A stretch of DNA of 47,893 nt from an uncultured Acidobacteriota bacterium (GTDB lineage: Bacteria; Acidobacteriota; Terriglobia; Bryobacterales; Bryobacteraceae): the NCBI GenBank assembly GCA_902825945.1, contig CADECY010000068.1, positions 1 to 47,893 on the forward strand, written 5' to 3'. Shown here piece by piece: positions 23,401 through 30,454 of the stretch. The position numbers and the translations under genes are program-made. The notes beneath the pieces are model-generated. The model did not search any database. It saw only the letters and a program-made list of their open reading frames with translations, and had not been told where the DNA came from. Within the stretch, counting starts at the first letter, position 1, and each line of letters opens with the position of its first letter.

Positions 23401-23678
23401 GAACGTGGACCGACGTGATAACTGGTGCTGCCGGGCAGCGGATCGAGTGGCGCCCAACTGCCCGCACCCGCTCCACGGAGGCTCAGCCGGGGCGCATGTT
23501 CTCCCGCCGTCAACGTGATAGAATCTGCGGTCACGAAGGCGACCGCCTGTCGCGCCCGCGCGACATACCGGACCTCAGGGCCAGACTGCCCCTGATTGGG
23601 CTCGAAAAACAGGCTATCCCGCTCGACGGCGCCGGCTGGCAGCAGAATGGAGAAGAGAGACAAGAAGCGCGCTAACAT
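17445..23678 (-). CDS. Giant secreted protein: DUF7948/SBBP propeller plus seven A/B Ig-like pairs
   Basis: The product is about 2077 aa from the ATG at 23678, which opens a clean signal peptide (MLARFLSLFSILLPAGA). A GTG at 23711 would add 11 residues with no signal character. The DUF7948-like domain (FFEPNQGQSGPEVRYVARA) is followed by SBBP-like propeller repeats (WLGGSGDD, YLGGSGDDRV, SYLGGQGDDRV, SYYGGTGADRV). From about residue 636, fourteen modules of roughly 100 aa alternate A and B types; A examples contain SSDPSKVLLSQSG, FFVQGLASQG or VSAPGF. It ends directly after a B module (RSRILINVQ). It is a tandem paralogue of the next gene and probably an extracellular adhesin or matrix protein, which is inference. 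Confidence 0.88.
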   Translation of the reverse strand: MLARFLSLFSILLPAGAVERDSLFFEPNQGQSGPEVRYVARARQAVAFVTADSITLTAGEHAPRLSLRGAGAGSWAPLDPLPGSTSYHVGPRSRWVDAVRHYGRLVRTGVYPKIDWVLRGSEGRIEYDFAVAPGGDPGEIELGFDSVDAVVPGPGGELRLLTQGSVLIHKAPLAYQELAGQRVPVEAAYEPSGPKRVRFRLGPYDRSRPLVIDPVIESAAWLGGSGDDTVAAIGDDGDWIAGSTSSVEFPRPVLGKRRGVDAYLYYPATQLLQVFGGSGDDIVTSAAGQLGRIVLGGYTNSRDIEVGDTFPGEQGEHGGGEWDGFYALNGYARYLGGSGDDRVLAVSVLGEGYLLGGVTASEDFPLRSAWQTARGGGSDGFVAVGSIFSGIVASSYLGGQGDDRVLAVAAAEPGGATIIQAGGESSGDGFITTLRRDLPGDYFRVADSIPFAGSASDRVTQICVLGPTTLVAAGTTSSPDLTVGGNRPESFRRRGKIFLARLESGSSKVEWLESVGGSGEEAIHSLACSREGDVLAGGSTDSKDFALKDPLPDSQGGGASDGFIAKWDSAGSPVFISYYGGTGADRVTAVAIGGNGNIRFAGTSDSAELPRMVQGTGVIRGGTDIFTGEISHPQISVPLEVAAGKDLAAPVTIRLTDAGNHIGVPVTVVSSDARQVLASTNLHDEASASVTVAVGTASSSAARMIFAACLTNSGRATLTLSAPGHASRDLRVRCVPSALIVPETASNPSQIHLQMGAVDPETGRVIAAQPMRNGAVPVEVRTRFDADQLQGVTSTARLTPDEPDGAVLSFRPVVARPDTWITVDAGATPVVPGNQIRVDLRQASFPSTSIFVRPLAAGLMSQILYTGEEAGTVRFRSTDASKVLLTTDAATPGSSEVVATYRLGNLSPPVYAMGIEPGPNVRIIATQGDRIAESVAIPFGPMAVSFTHERSVVRRVPIGQERTLNVALYPALGVALEGYQPIPPGQAVIHLRSSAPNVLPLNIALAWTTGQSLPVTLRPVAPGEAVIHVDATVGGRAVAGIPLTVVSDGYSGKPVVVGKDLQVSVLAPVSRGPVTATSSDPSKVLLSQSGSEAGAGTVAISNSPIWVQGLSGEGMAEVRFSAPGQEFPPMPLRLVPSGFSWFAGSITATERQNSASVAAYALDPETLVPLEAQPPRGGTSVTVRFTSSNPALADAEGSLTLPGPSHGMTRITGLGPAEISIQQPDGFTSPAGRGPLRVLPSRLDPREFTLPVGTGLQAQLSNPGYPVTFTSSDPSRVLFSANPTRIGQASATVLDPISSLYIQALGPLGDVKFTITDGSGQELRTGVVRVVPATVILDIPGYGSQRVLPALAGGSTTLGVSAAARVPSQNSFTEMAFPMALRAGLEPIPLRLESSNPEVAQVETQPFLNPGVVSSPVRVRTGRAGSARISVPVPPGFSSPPGDWMRWITLGVPANSFESARRVAGKDLRVGASVGLGAVADELLRSGFEVRLVSADPARLQLASSPTGQASSEIVLRFSLNSGQALQYYVDGLADTGEVSVNISSPGFDPQVHVYQLVPAAFRWSRLTYSYEFETGQLASIHLTAGQSQESFSIRPGAGPLSVRFQSANPAIFVPVVPDHTFNPGTSGSFQIPLRMTGTGKANLRVLAASGNPLAEFEIDVAPARFFISPGSLTIGRDLQERVNVQRFGNRIQPVTITSSNPALVTVSDSVSSPGQASITLTGALPFFVQGLASQGRAEVRVSAPGFETAVIPVDLALPVVTFGAGFGPDLLTPLSAPVAFEAVLASRPRSPGATLRRGAAPVTVPIETSSSAGAVTPAQLVFNEGDAAKSFQFRATGEGLVLVRLSVPPGFADPGDERLRTVNTAAVRMAPVSPLRAPFSLVRTAQLRFNTPVGAGLTLTATSLDPSKVLLVASTGTAAASINLPVRVNDSFVSFGIAGLDRTGGARIRITGPGLPEFTFDAIIVPSALVFDSATAIARSGFPITVRAAGAALDPVSLIADTSQPVGFLAGRDVTLRTESSDNSIVEPGPPVTIGVSSNPGTRAEAKSPGLATLTIIQPDGFTEPVPRSRILINVQ

Positions 23679-23715
23679 CGATTCGGCCCGAAAGGTCCAG
23701 TATAGCCGCACGAAT

Positions 23716-23733
23716 ACCGCACTTTCTTGCGGT
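23716..23733. repeat. 6-bp perfect inverted repeat upstream of the giant genes
   Basis: ACCGCA and TGCGGT flank a 6-base loop in the 146-bp gap between the DUF1501 gene and the giant genes. TATACT on the minus strand at about 23699-23704 could be a -10 site just downstream of it, so the repeat may be an operator or a 5' leader hairpin. No U-tract follows, so a terminator is less likely. Confidence 0.35.
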
Positions 23734-23824
23734 CACTTCACACCTGATTTTTGGGTCCCATTGCCATACTTTCGAGAGCTCTTACGGCGCCACCTATATG
23801 GCCGGGCGAAAGGCAGCAGCGGTC

Positions 23825-25228
23825 CTAGGCGATGATATCCGCCAGCACTCTCGCCGGAAACTCATCGGTGATCCGCTCATTCCGTCCTTCCCGCTCGAAC
23901 ACGAGATTGCGGTGATTCAAGCCGAGCAGGTGCAGCACCGTCGCATGGAAATCGTGCACGCTCACCCGATTCTCCGCCGCGCGATAGCCGATCTCGTCCG
24001 TCGATCCATACGCGACTCCGCGCTTCAGTCCCCCGCCCGCCATCCAAATGCTGAAGCCGGACGGCCCATGGTCGCGGCCAGCGTTCTCACCCGGATCCTG
24101 CGCGATCGGCAGCCGCCCGAATTCCCCGCCCCAGACGACGAGCGTGTCGTCGAGCAGTCCGCGCTCCTTCAGGTCACGCACGAGCGCGGCCGAAGGCTTG
24201 TCGGTCTTGCCGCAAGCGTACTCCAGTCCGGCGCGGATCTTGTTGTGGTTGTCCCAGATCTGGCCTTCGATGTAGATCTGGATCAGCCGCACGCCCCGCT
24301 CCACCAGCCGGCGCGCCATCAGGCAGCGCTTGCCGTAGGAAGCGGTCCGCTCGTCGTTGATCCCGTAGGCTTCCTTGGTGGCATCGCTCTCCTTCGAAAT
24401 GTCGAGTGCGTCAGTAGCCGCCAGTTGCATCCGTGCGGCGAGTTCGTAATTGGCGATCCTCGCTTCCAGTTCGACATTGCCCGGATGCCGGTCACGATGC
24501 GCGGCGTCCATCCGGTGCAGCAGGCTCCGGCTCATGTCGACGATTCCCGCCGGATACTCGTCCTTGGCGTGCAAGTTCAGAATCGGCGAACCCTCCGCGC
24601 GCACGCGAGTTCCTTGATAGACGGCGGGCAGCCAGCCCGGCTGCCAGTTCTGGATCAGGTTCACCGGCAGGCCCTTCGGATCGTCCATCACGACATAGGC
24701 TGGCAGATTGCGGTTCTCGGAACCGAGCCCATAGGTGATCCAGGCGCCAAGCGATGGACGCGTGGGCAATATGCGTCCACCGTGCATCAGGAACAGCGCC
24801 GCCTCGTGCGCGAGATGCGTCGTGAACATCGATCGGATCACGCAGATGTCGTCGGCGGCCTTCGCGATATTCGGCAGCATCTCCGAAATCTCGAGTCCGG
24901 ATTGGCCGTTCCGGGAGAACTTGTAGGGCGACGGCATCAGTCCGCCGGTCTCGCGCACCGCTCGGACCTCGGCGGCGAGATCGCGGCTCGGCGGCTGGCC
25001 CGCGTGCTTCGCCAGCGCCGGCTTGTGATCGAACAAATCGACCTGACTCGGGCCGCCGTTCTGAAAGAGCTGGATCACCGCCTTCGCTTTCGGCGCGTGA
25101 TGCGGCTTCTTGGGCGACAGATCGTAGAGCCCCGGCTTGGCTCCGAGATCCTCGGCGAAGAGAGTCGCGAGCGCGGCCCCCATGAGTCCGTCCTGGATGC
25201 GGGAAAAGAAATCGCGGCGGGATGGCAT
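23825..25228 (-). CDS. DUF1501 Tat-exported protein
   Basis: The 467-aa product starts with a twin-arginine signal (MPSRRDFFSRIQDGLMGAAL). Landmarks of DUF1501 are clear: NGGPSQVDLFDHKP, a PNIAKAADDICVIRSM segment, GKRCLMARRLVERGVRLIQ and LVVWGGEFGRLP followed by a conserved GRDHGPSGFSIW. The fold is alkaline-phosphatase/sulfatase-like, but no enzyme activity is settled for the family. The start at 25228 is chosen for the GGAG site just upstream; it lies 10 bp after the stop of the DUF1553-type gene. Such pairs are usually co-transcribed and co-occur across Planctomycetes and Acidobacteria, so a joint cell-surface job is likely. Confidence 0.93.
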   Translation of the reverse strand: MPSRRDFFSRIQDGLMGAALATLFAEDLGAKPGLYDLSPKKPHHAPKAKAVIQLFQNGGPSQVDLFDHKPALAKHAGQPPSRDLAAEVRAVRETGGLMPSPYKFSRNGQSGLEISEMLPNIAKAADDICVIRSMFTTHLAHEAALFLMHGGRILPTRPSLGAWITYGLGSENRNLPAYVVMDDPKGLPVNLIQNWQPGWLPAVYQGTRVRAEGSPILNLHAKDEYPAGIVDMSRSLLHRMDAAHRDRHPGNVELEARIANYELAARMQLAATDALDISKESDATKEAYGINDERTASYGKRCLMARRLVERGVRLIQIYIEGQIWDNHNKIRAGLEYACGKTDKPSAALVRDLKERGLLDDTLVVWGGEFGRLPIAQDPGENAGRDHGPSGFSIWMAGGGLKRGVAYGSTDEIGYRAAENRVSVHDFHATVLHLLGLNHRNLVFEREGRNERITDEFPARVLADIIA

Positions 25229-25238
25229 CGGGGTCTCC

Positions 25239-27845
25239 TCAGTCAATGTATAGGAACTCGGCCGAGTTCATCAGTGTGTGGCACAGGGTGGCGAGCGCGA
25301 GCCACTGCGCGCGCGGCTTCACCGGTTCGGCGGGCGGCATCTTCTCGAGTTGCGCTTTCCATTCTGGCGTCATGCGCTCTATCGCCGATTTCGCGGCGTC
25401 CACCTCGCCGGCGGTTGGCTTGCGCGCGAACGTGAGCAGGTAGGCCCGCTCGATCCGCGCCGCGGCGTCGTCTCCGGCATCGTCGATGATCCGGCCCGCC
25501 ATGTAACGCGAATTCTCGCGCAGCAGATCGGAATTCATCAAATGCAGCGCCTGGGAAGAGACGACCGAGTGTCCACGCTTGACGCAGTTCGGATTCATGA
25601 ACGGCTGATCGAACGCGTCGAGCACCGAGACCGGCTGCGTGCGGCGCTGCGTAACATAGATGCTGCGGCGGAGGCTCGCCGTTACCACTTCGCCATCGGG
25701 CTGGACCTTCACCGGATCCGCTTCGCCGAACTCCTTCGTGTCGAGTCTCCCCGCGATGGCGAGGATCGTGTCGCGCATTGCCTCGGCGTCGATCCGGCGC
25801 AACGCGGTTCCTTCATCGCCCGATCGCTGCCGGTAAGTGGCGGAAGTCATGATCGTGCGGTGCAATGCCTTGATGTCCCAGCCGGTGCGCACGAATTCGG
25901 TGGCAAGCCAATCGAGCAGCTTCTGATTGGAAGGCGCCGAGCCCATCCGTCCGAAATTACCCGGCGTCGTGACAATGCCCTCGCCGAAATGATGCATCCA
26001 GACGCGGTTCACCATGACACGCGCCACCGTTGGATGGTCCGGCTGCGTAAGCCACTTCGCCAACGCGAGACGGCGCCCACTCGAATGCGCGAGCGGTTCC
26101 ACGCGATATTCGCGCCCGCCGGCGGAAAGAATGCTCGGCGCGCCCGGCGTAACCAACGCTCCAGGCGTGGTGGGATCTCCGCGCAACAGGACTCGCGTGG
26201 GCGGAGGTTCGGGCCCGAGTTCGAACAAGGCGCGGACCAGAGGCAGCGGCTTCAACTTCCCGCGCTCGGCGCGCAGGTTCTCCTGCAGCGGAGCTCGCTT
26301 CGATTTCTCCGTGCGCTCGATCTCGGCTTCGAGATCCTGGACGCGGGCTTCAAAGGGCGCGTTGGCCTTCTTCACTTCGCCGAACTCCGCCATGCCTTTC
26401 GGAACGAAGTAGCGCGTGTTGTTCTCGTCGCACTTGGCACCGACTCCTCCGCAAGGAAACACTCCAGGCAGCCACGCGTAGGGATCGAATGACGGTGTCA
26501 GGATCGACACGAGGCGATAGTAGTCGCGCGTGGGGAGCGGATCATACTTGTGATCGTGGCAGCGCGCGCAGCCCACCGACATTCCGAGCACCGCCGACCC
26601 GAACACCTCGATCTGGCCCGCGATCACGTCCATTCGTTCCGGGATGAAATTCTGCTCGGTGCTATTGGTACCGTCGGGAGCCATGCGCCAGAATCCGGTG
26701 GCCGCCATGAGATCGATTTCCCGCTGACCCAGATTCGAGGCAGAGGTGTAGTCGAACAGTTCGTCGCCCGCCACCTGCTCGGCCAGAAAGCGGTCGAACG
26801 GAACATTGGCGTTGAAGGCACGAATCACGTAGTCGCGGTAGCGCCATGCGTGACGGCGCGGCGCGTCGGAGTTGTTGCCGCCCTCGCTATCCGCGTAGCC
26901 AACGGCGTCGAGCCAATGACGGCCCATGCGTTCGCCATAGCGTGGCGATTCGAGCAGGCGATCGATCAGTTTCTCGTAGCGCTTCGGGTCGGTGTCGCGC
27001 TCGTATTCGCGAATCTGTTCGGGTGTGGGCGGAAGCCCGGTCAGATCGAAGAAGGCTCTCCGCAGCAATACGAGCGGCGGTGCCACGGGCGCGAGCTTGC
27101 CCGACTTCTCGATCACCAACTCATCGATCCCGCGCGCCGCGGGTCTCTTCGGCGGCTGAAACGCCCAGAACTCGCGATCCTTCGGCCGGATCGCCGGATC
27201 ATCGGCGGCACTCACTTCGATGGGCTGCTCATTGTCGGGCTGCGCACCTTCCTCGATCCACCGTTTCACTTTCGCCAACTCATCATCGGTGAGGCCGCGT
27301 ACCGAGAACTGCTCCTGGAGCTTCGGCGGCGGCATCTGCTGAGCGGAAATACGCTTGACGAGGAGGCTTTGATCCGGCTGGCCCGCCGCGATCGCCGCGC
27401 CGGACTTTCCGCCGCGCAGCATCGAGGCGCGCGTGCGCAAATCGAGCCCGGCCTTCTTCTCGCGCCGCCCATGGCAAACCCAGCACTTCGCGCTCAGTAT
27501 TGCGAGCACATCTCGTTCCGCGACTGGCGGACGCGCATCTTCCCTTTCGATCCACTCGCGGATGGCGCCGATCTCGGAATCGGCAAGCTTGGCGCCGCCC
27601 ATCGGCATCTTGCCGGTCGAGACCATGCTCATCAGCAAGCTATCGACAGGCCTGCCCGCCAGGATCGCCGCGCCGGACTTTCCGCCGCGCAGGATGTCCT
27701 CACGCGATTCGAGCGAGAGCCCACCGCTACGGACCTTGGCGCCGTGACAGGTCAGGCACCGGGCCGCGAGGATCGGCTTGACCGCCGAATCGAAGGTCGC
27801 GGCCGGAAGAAGCACCGGGGCCAGGAGCCAGGCAGCGAGTCGCAT
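25239..27845 (-). CDS. PSCyt1/DUF1549/DUF1553 cytochrome-like protein with two PSCyt1 domains
   Basis: The 868-aa product has a signal peptide (MRLAAWLLAPVLLPA) and two planctomycete-type cytochrome (PSCyt1) units in tandem, each with a CxxCH haem site: C30-LT-CH and C121-WV-CH. Both are followed by the usual MP-type loop (KMPMGGAKL; QMPPPKLQ). Then come PSCyt2/DUF1549 (RRAFFDLTGLPPTPEQI, ESPRYGERMGRHWLDAV, GCARCHDHKYDPLPTRDYYR, which includes a further CxxCH) and PSD1/DUF1553 (ARVMVNRVWMHHFGEGIV, near-end MNSAEFLYID). It is likely periplasmic or outer-surface and haem-bearing; the substrate is unknown. The ATG at 27845 is chosen for the signal peptide; a longer frame upstream is non-coding shadow. 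It forms a unit with the DUF1501 gene downstream. Confidence 0.92.
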   Translation of the reverse strand: MRLAAWLLAPVLLPAATFDSAVKPILAARCLTCHGAKVRSGGLSLESREDILRGGKSGAAILAGRPVDSLLMSMVSTGKMPMGGAKLADSEIGAIREWIEREDARPPVAERDVLAILSAKCWVCHGRREKKAGLDLRTRASMLRGGKSGAAIAAGQPDQSLLVKRISAQQMPPPKLQEQFSVRGLTDDELAKVKRWIEEGAQPDNEQPIEVSAADDPAIRPKDREFWAFQPPKRPAARGIDELVIEKSGKLAPVAPPLVLLRRAFFDLTGLPPTPEQIREYERDTDPKRYEKLIDRLLESPRYGERMGRHWLDAVGYADSEGGNNSDAPRRHAWRYRDYVIRAFNANVPFDRFLAEQVAGDELFDYTSASNLGQREIDLMAATGFWRMAPDGTNSTEQNFIPERMDVIAGQIEVFGSAVLGMSVGCARCHDHKYDPLPTRDYYRLVSILTPSFDPYAWLPGVFPCGGVGAKCDENNTRYFVPKGMAEFGEVKKANAPFEARVQDLEAEIERTEKSKRAPLQENLRAERGKLKPLPLVRALFELGPEPPPTRVLLRGDPTTPGALVTPGAPSILSAGGREYRVEPLAHSSGRRLALAKWLTQPDHPTVARVMVNRVWMHHFGEGIVTTPGNFGRMGSAPSNQKLLDWLATEFVRTGWDIKALHRTIMTSATYRQRSGDEGTALRRIDAEAMRDTILAIAGRLDTKEFGEADPVKVQPDGEVVTASLRRSIYVTQRRTQPVSVLDAFDQPFMNPNCVKRGHSVVSSQALHLMNSDLLRENSRYMAGRIIDDAGDDAAARIERAYLLTFARKPTAGEVDAAKSAIERMTPEWKAQLEKMPPAEPVKPRAQWLALATLCHTLMNSAEFLYID

Positions 27846-27891
27846 CAGTGAACAGTATATCGACGACTGCCCCGAGACGCCGGCGCTGCTG

Positions 27892-28584
27892 TTACTTGTT
27901 GACGCTCGGCGCCCGGCTGGCCATTTCGGTGACGTGTCTGCGATAGAGGTGGGCGAACGCCATGACAGGCAACAGGGGAAGCCCGGTCCAAGCCGCGGAA
28001 AGCAGGTTCGACTCGACCACCGCGGCCGCGACGACTCCTCCCGTGACGTAGTAGGGAGCAACCCAGAACTGGATCTGGCGCATGGTATCTCGCAAGCTGG
28101 CCTTCCCCATCAGGTACAGCAGGAAAGATACGGCAAGCGAGTTGAGGACGAACAGAATCACGGAGGCAAGCGCCAGCCGCGACAGGATGGCGAACGGAGA
28201 CCCATCCGGAACGGCCCAGAGGGCGATAACGTGGGTAGCGGCGCCAACCACGGTCACCAGCGAGGTGTTGAAGGCCACTTGGATCGGCTTGGGACGCGTC
28301 TTCTTGCGAAACAGCGCCTGGACGATTCCCGAAAGTGCCGCGATCGCCACCGTCTCGCTCCATCCGAACTGCCCCATCGCGATCAGCAGGAAGACGAATC
28401 CCGCCGATACGTTTCCATCCACATTCGGTATCCAGATCTTCCAAGTGTTGGCGGCGACGGCCAGAACCGCGCACAGAACGAATAGACCGGGATCGGAGCC
28501 ATGCCACGTGCCAATCGCCGTGGCCGCGGCGATGGCGGCCAAGCCGATCATCGCCCGGATATACCAGTTTGCTTTCCAGTTCAT
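27892..28584 (-). CDS. Polytopic membrane protein of unknown function
   Basis: The product is 230 aa and almost entirely hydrophobic helices, about seven, beginning MNWKANWYIRAMIGLAAIAA. Loops carry GNVSAGFVFLLIAMGQFG, FRKKTRPKPIQVAFNTSL and YRRHVTEMAS. The pattern resembles the membrane sensory regions that precede GGDEF or HD-GYP modules, but here no output domain follows, so this is either a free-standing version or an unrelated protein. It lies 46 bp upstream of the DUF1553-type gene and 30 bp after the subtilase, all on the minus strand, so co-transcription is plausible. Confidence 0.75.
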   Translation of the reverse strand: MNWKANWYIRAMIGLAAIAAATAIGTWHGSDPGLFVLCAVLAVAANTWKIWIPNVDGNVSAGFVFLLIAMGQFGWSETVAIAALSGIVQALFRKKTRPKPIQVAFNTSLVTVVGAATHVIALWAVPDGSPFAILSRLALASVILFVLNSLAVSFLLYLMGKASLRDTMRQIQFWVAPYYVTGGVVAAAVVESNLLSAAWTGLPLLPVMAFAHLYRRHVTEMASRAPSVNK

Positions 28585-28614
28585 TGAGAGTCCCTCGAGC
28601 GGCTGGAAAACCCT

Positions 28615-30324
28615 TTACTGAGCGAGAGCGTCGTCGTCGCCGGAAGCCGACATGGCTTCCGGGAAGATCACTGAATCTCCCCAGATGATGTTGTCACCCC
28701 AGATGATATTGAAGGCGCTAGAGGTGGTGTCGCCCCAGATGATGTTGTCGCCCCAGATGATATTGTTCGCCAGCAGCACATTGCTGCCCCAGACGGTGTT
28801 CGAGGCCCAAATCGCGTCGCCCCAAATGATGTTGTCACCCCAGACGATGTTCGATGCCTGGACGTATGCCTTCTTGGTGGACGTGTTGAACGTCACCCCT
28901 GGAGACAGCGCTCGCTTGGTGGAGGGAACGGTGTCGGAGGCATTCAGGGCACCCATCACGTCGAGGTATCCGGCGCCCACGGTGAACATGTCGTAGTTGA
29001 CCGTGTAGGTGGAAAGCGACGGCTGGTCGTAATAGTCGTGCAACAGGGGCATGCCCGACTTGGTGGCGCTCTTCATCAACCGAGCCTTGATGGTGTCCGG
29101 AGAGAGCGTCACGCCTTGCGAGGCGGCCTTTTGGATCATCAGCGCAGCGGCGCCCGCCACCATCGGTGTCGCCATGCTGGTTCCACTCAGACGCAGGTAG
29201 GACCCTTGCACGGTGCCGCCACCGCTTTGGTAGTAGCCTTTCTTGATTACGTTGCTTGAGTGGGTCGAGGAAAGCGTGCCCGCGCTCAGCGCCGATACGA
29301 TGCGGTTGCCGGGCGCGACCAAGTCGGGTTTCACGACGCGGTCCACCAGAGTCGGCCCCTTCGAACTGAACGAGGCCATCCGGTCGTCGCCCCGCGAGGT
29401 AGTTCCGCGGTCAGACATCGCGCCCACCGTGATCACCCACGGGCTGTTGCCGGGCGAGCCGATCGTGCCGTAACCCTTGGTGCCGAGTGAGTTGTCACGG
29501 CCCTTGTTGCCAGCCGCCACCACCACCGTGATTCCCGCCTTCCAGGCCCGTTCCACCGCTTGGCACAACGGATCGTTGACGTAGCTCTCCATCACCTGCC
29601 GGCCGAGCGAGAGGTTGATGACTTTGATGTTGTACTGGTTCTTCAGCGCGATCGCGCGATCCACAGCGGCGATGACAGAGCTGTCGTAGCCGGCGCCCGT
29701 CGCGTCGAGCACGCGCAAATTGATGATGTTGGCGCGCGGCGCGATTCCGATGAATCGCTTCAGCATGCCCGTGCCAGTGGACAACGACGCATCGCCGCCC
29801 ACGATCCCGGCGACGTGGGTGCCATGTCCATATGGGTCGGCGGTCGAGGTCTCACCCGGAACGAAGCTCTCCGAATAGACGACACGGTTACCGAGGGAGT
29901 TGTTGAGGTCGCCGTGCAGGCCCACGCCGCTGTCGATCACCGCGACGCCGACGCCAGCCCCGTTCCAGCCGTAGTTCTGCGCGATGTCGGCGAATACCGA
30001 CGGCGTGGCGTACTCGAGCTTCTTGGTCACCTTGCGATCCACCGAGATGAACTTGATACCCGGCAGTTTTTCGAGCGCATCGACGGCGGCGGCCGGAATC
30101 TGGAGTACCACGCTGTTGATGTTGGTGAGGCTCTTCTGGACGGTTCCAACGCTGTTGAGCCGGTTCACCGATCCACGGCCCGAGTTATCGAACTGAATGA
30201 TCACGCGAACCGTTTGCAGCGCATTCGACTTGCGAATCGCGGCCAAGTCTCTGGATACGGCGGATTGTCCCTGGGCGAAGCATACAATCGAGAGGGAAGC
30301 GAAGAGGACGGATCGAAGGAACAT
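28615..30324 (-). CDS. Secreted S8 (subtilisin-like) serine protease with WGD-repeat tail
   Basis: The 569-aa product has a signal peptide (MFLRSVLFASLSIVCFAQG) and an inhibitor-I9-like propeptide at about residues 25-100 (RVIIQFDNSG, LPGIKFISVDRKV). The catalytic domain has Asp131 (VAVIDSGVG), His167 (HGTHVAG), oxyanion Asn273 (AAGN) and Ser383 (GTSMATPM), so it should be active. The unusual part is the C-terminus: residues 490-552 contain repeated NIIWGD/NIVWGD hexamers in tandem pairs, then an acidic end. I see no usual sorting domain. The start at 30324 is set by the signal peptide; the longer frame upstream has none. It is the first gene of the minus-strand block. Confidence 0.93.
   Translation of the reverse strand: MFLRSVLFASLSIVCFAQGQSAVSRDLAAIRKSNALQTVRVIIQFDNSGRGSVNRLNSVGTVQKSLTNINSVVLQIPAAAVDALEKLPGIKFISVDRKVTKKLEYATPSVFADIAQNYGWNGAGVGVAVIDSGVGLHGDLNNSLGNRVVYSESFVPGETSTADPYGHGTHVAGIVGGDASLSTGTGMLKRFIGIAPRANIINLRVLDATGAGYDSSVIAAVDRAIALKNQYNIKVINLSLGRQVMESYVNDPLCQAVERAWKAGITVVVAAGNKGRDNSLGTKGYGTIGSPGNSPWVITVGAMSDRGTTSRGDDRMASFSSKGPTLVDRVVKPDLVAPGNRIVSALSAGTLSSTHSSNVIKKGYYQSGGGTVQGSYLRLSGTSMATPMVAGAAALMIQKAASQGVTLSPDTIKARLMKSATKSGMPLLHDYYDQPSLSTYTVNYDMFTVGAGYLDVMGALNASDTVPSTKRALSPGVTFNTSTKKAYVQASNIVWGDNIIWGDAIWASNTVWGSNVLLANNIIWGDNIIWGDTTSSAFNIIWGDNIIWGDSVIFPEAMSASGDDDALAQ
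28672..28857 (-). repeat. DNA repeat encoding tandem NIIWGD units
   Basis: The core atcatctggggtgacaac recurs, often as adjacent pairs, at least three paired times here with single, diverged copies between (NTVWGS, AIWAS). It encodes residues 490-552 of the subtilase. The units are in frame with the protease and share codons closely, which suggests recent duplication. Confidence 0.85.
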
Positions 30325-30454
30325 GACGGCTCGAATAATGCACCCGGTGTGCCAAAGAACGAGCACGCCTTTCCATACACTTACGGGCCCTTAGGTTCCA
30401 GACCTTAGCCGGAATGTCAGCCGGGAAGCGCCGCCGAGGGACAGAATGTCCGGT

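Noticed and set aside
23798..25435. 545-aa plus-strand frame opposite the DUF1501 gene
   Set aside because: Arg/His-rich antisense shadow typical of GC-rich DNA; the minus strand has clear DUF1501 motifs and signal.
26550..27851. 433-aa plus-strand frame opposite the DUF1553-type gene
   Set aside because: No domain, biased composition; shadow of the cytochrome-like gene.
28672..28857. Regular repeats resembling a CRISPR or iteron array
   Set aside because: They are in frame with the subtilase and encode NIIWGD; no unique spacers.
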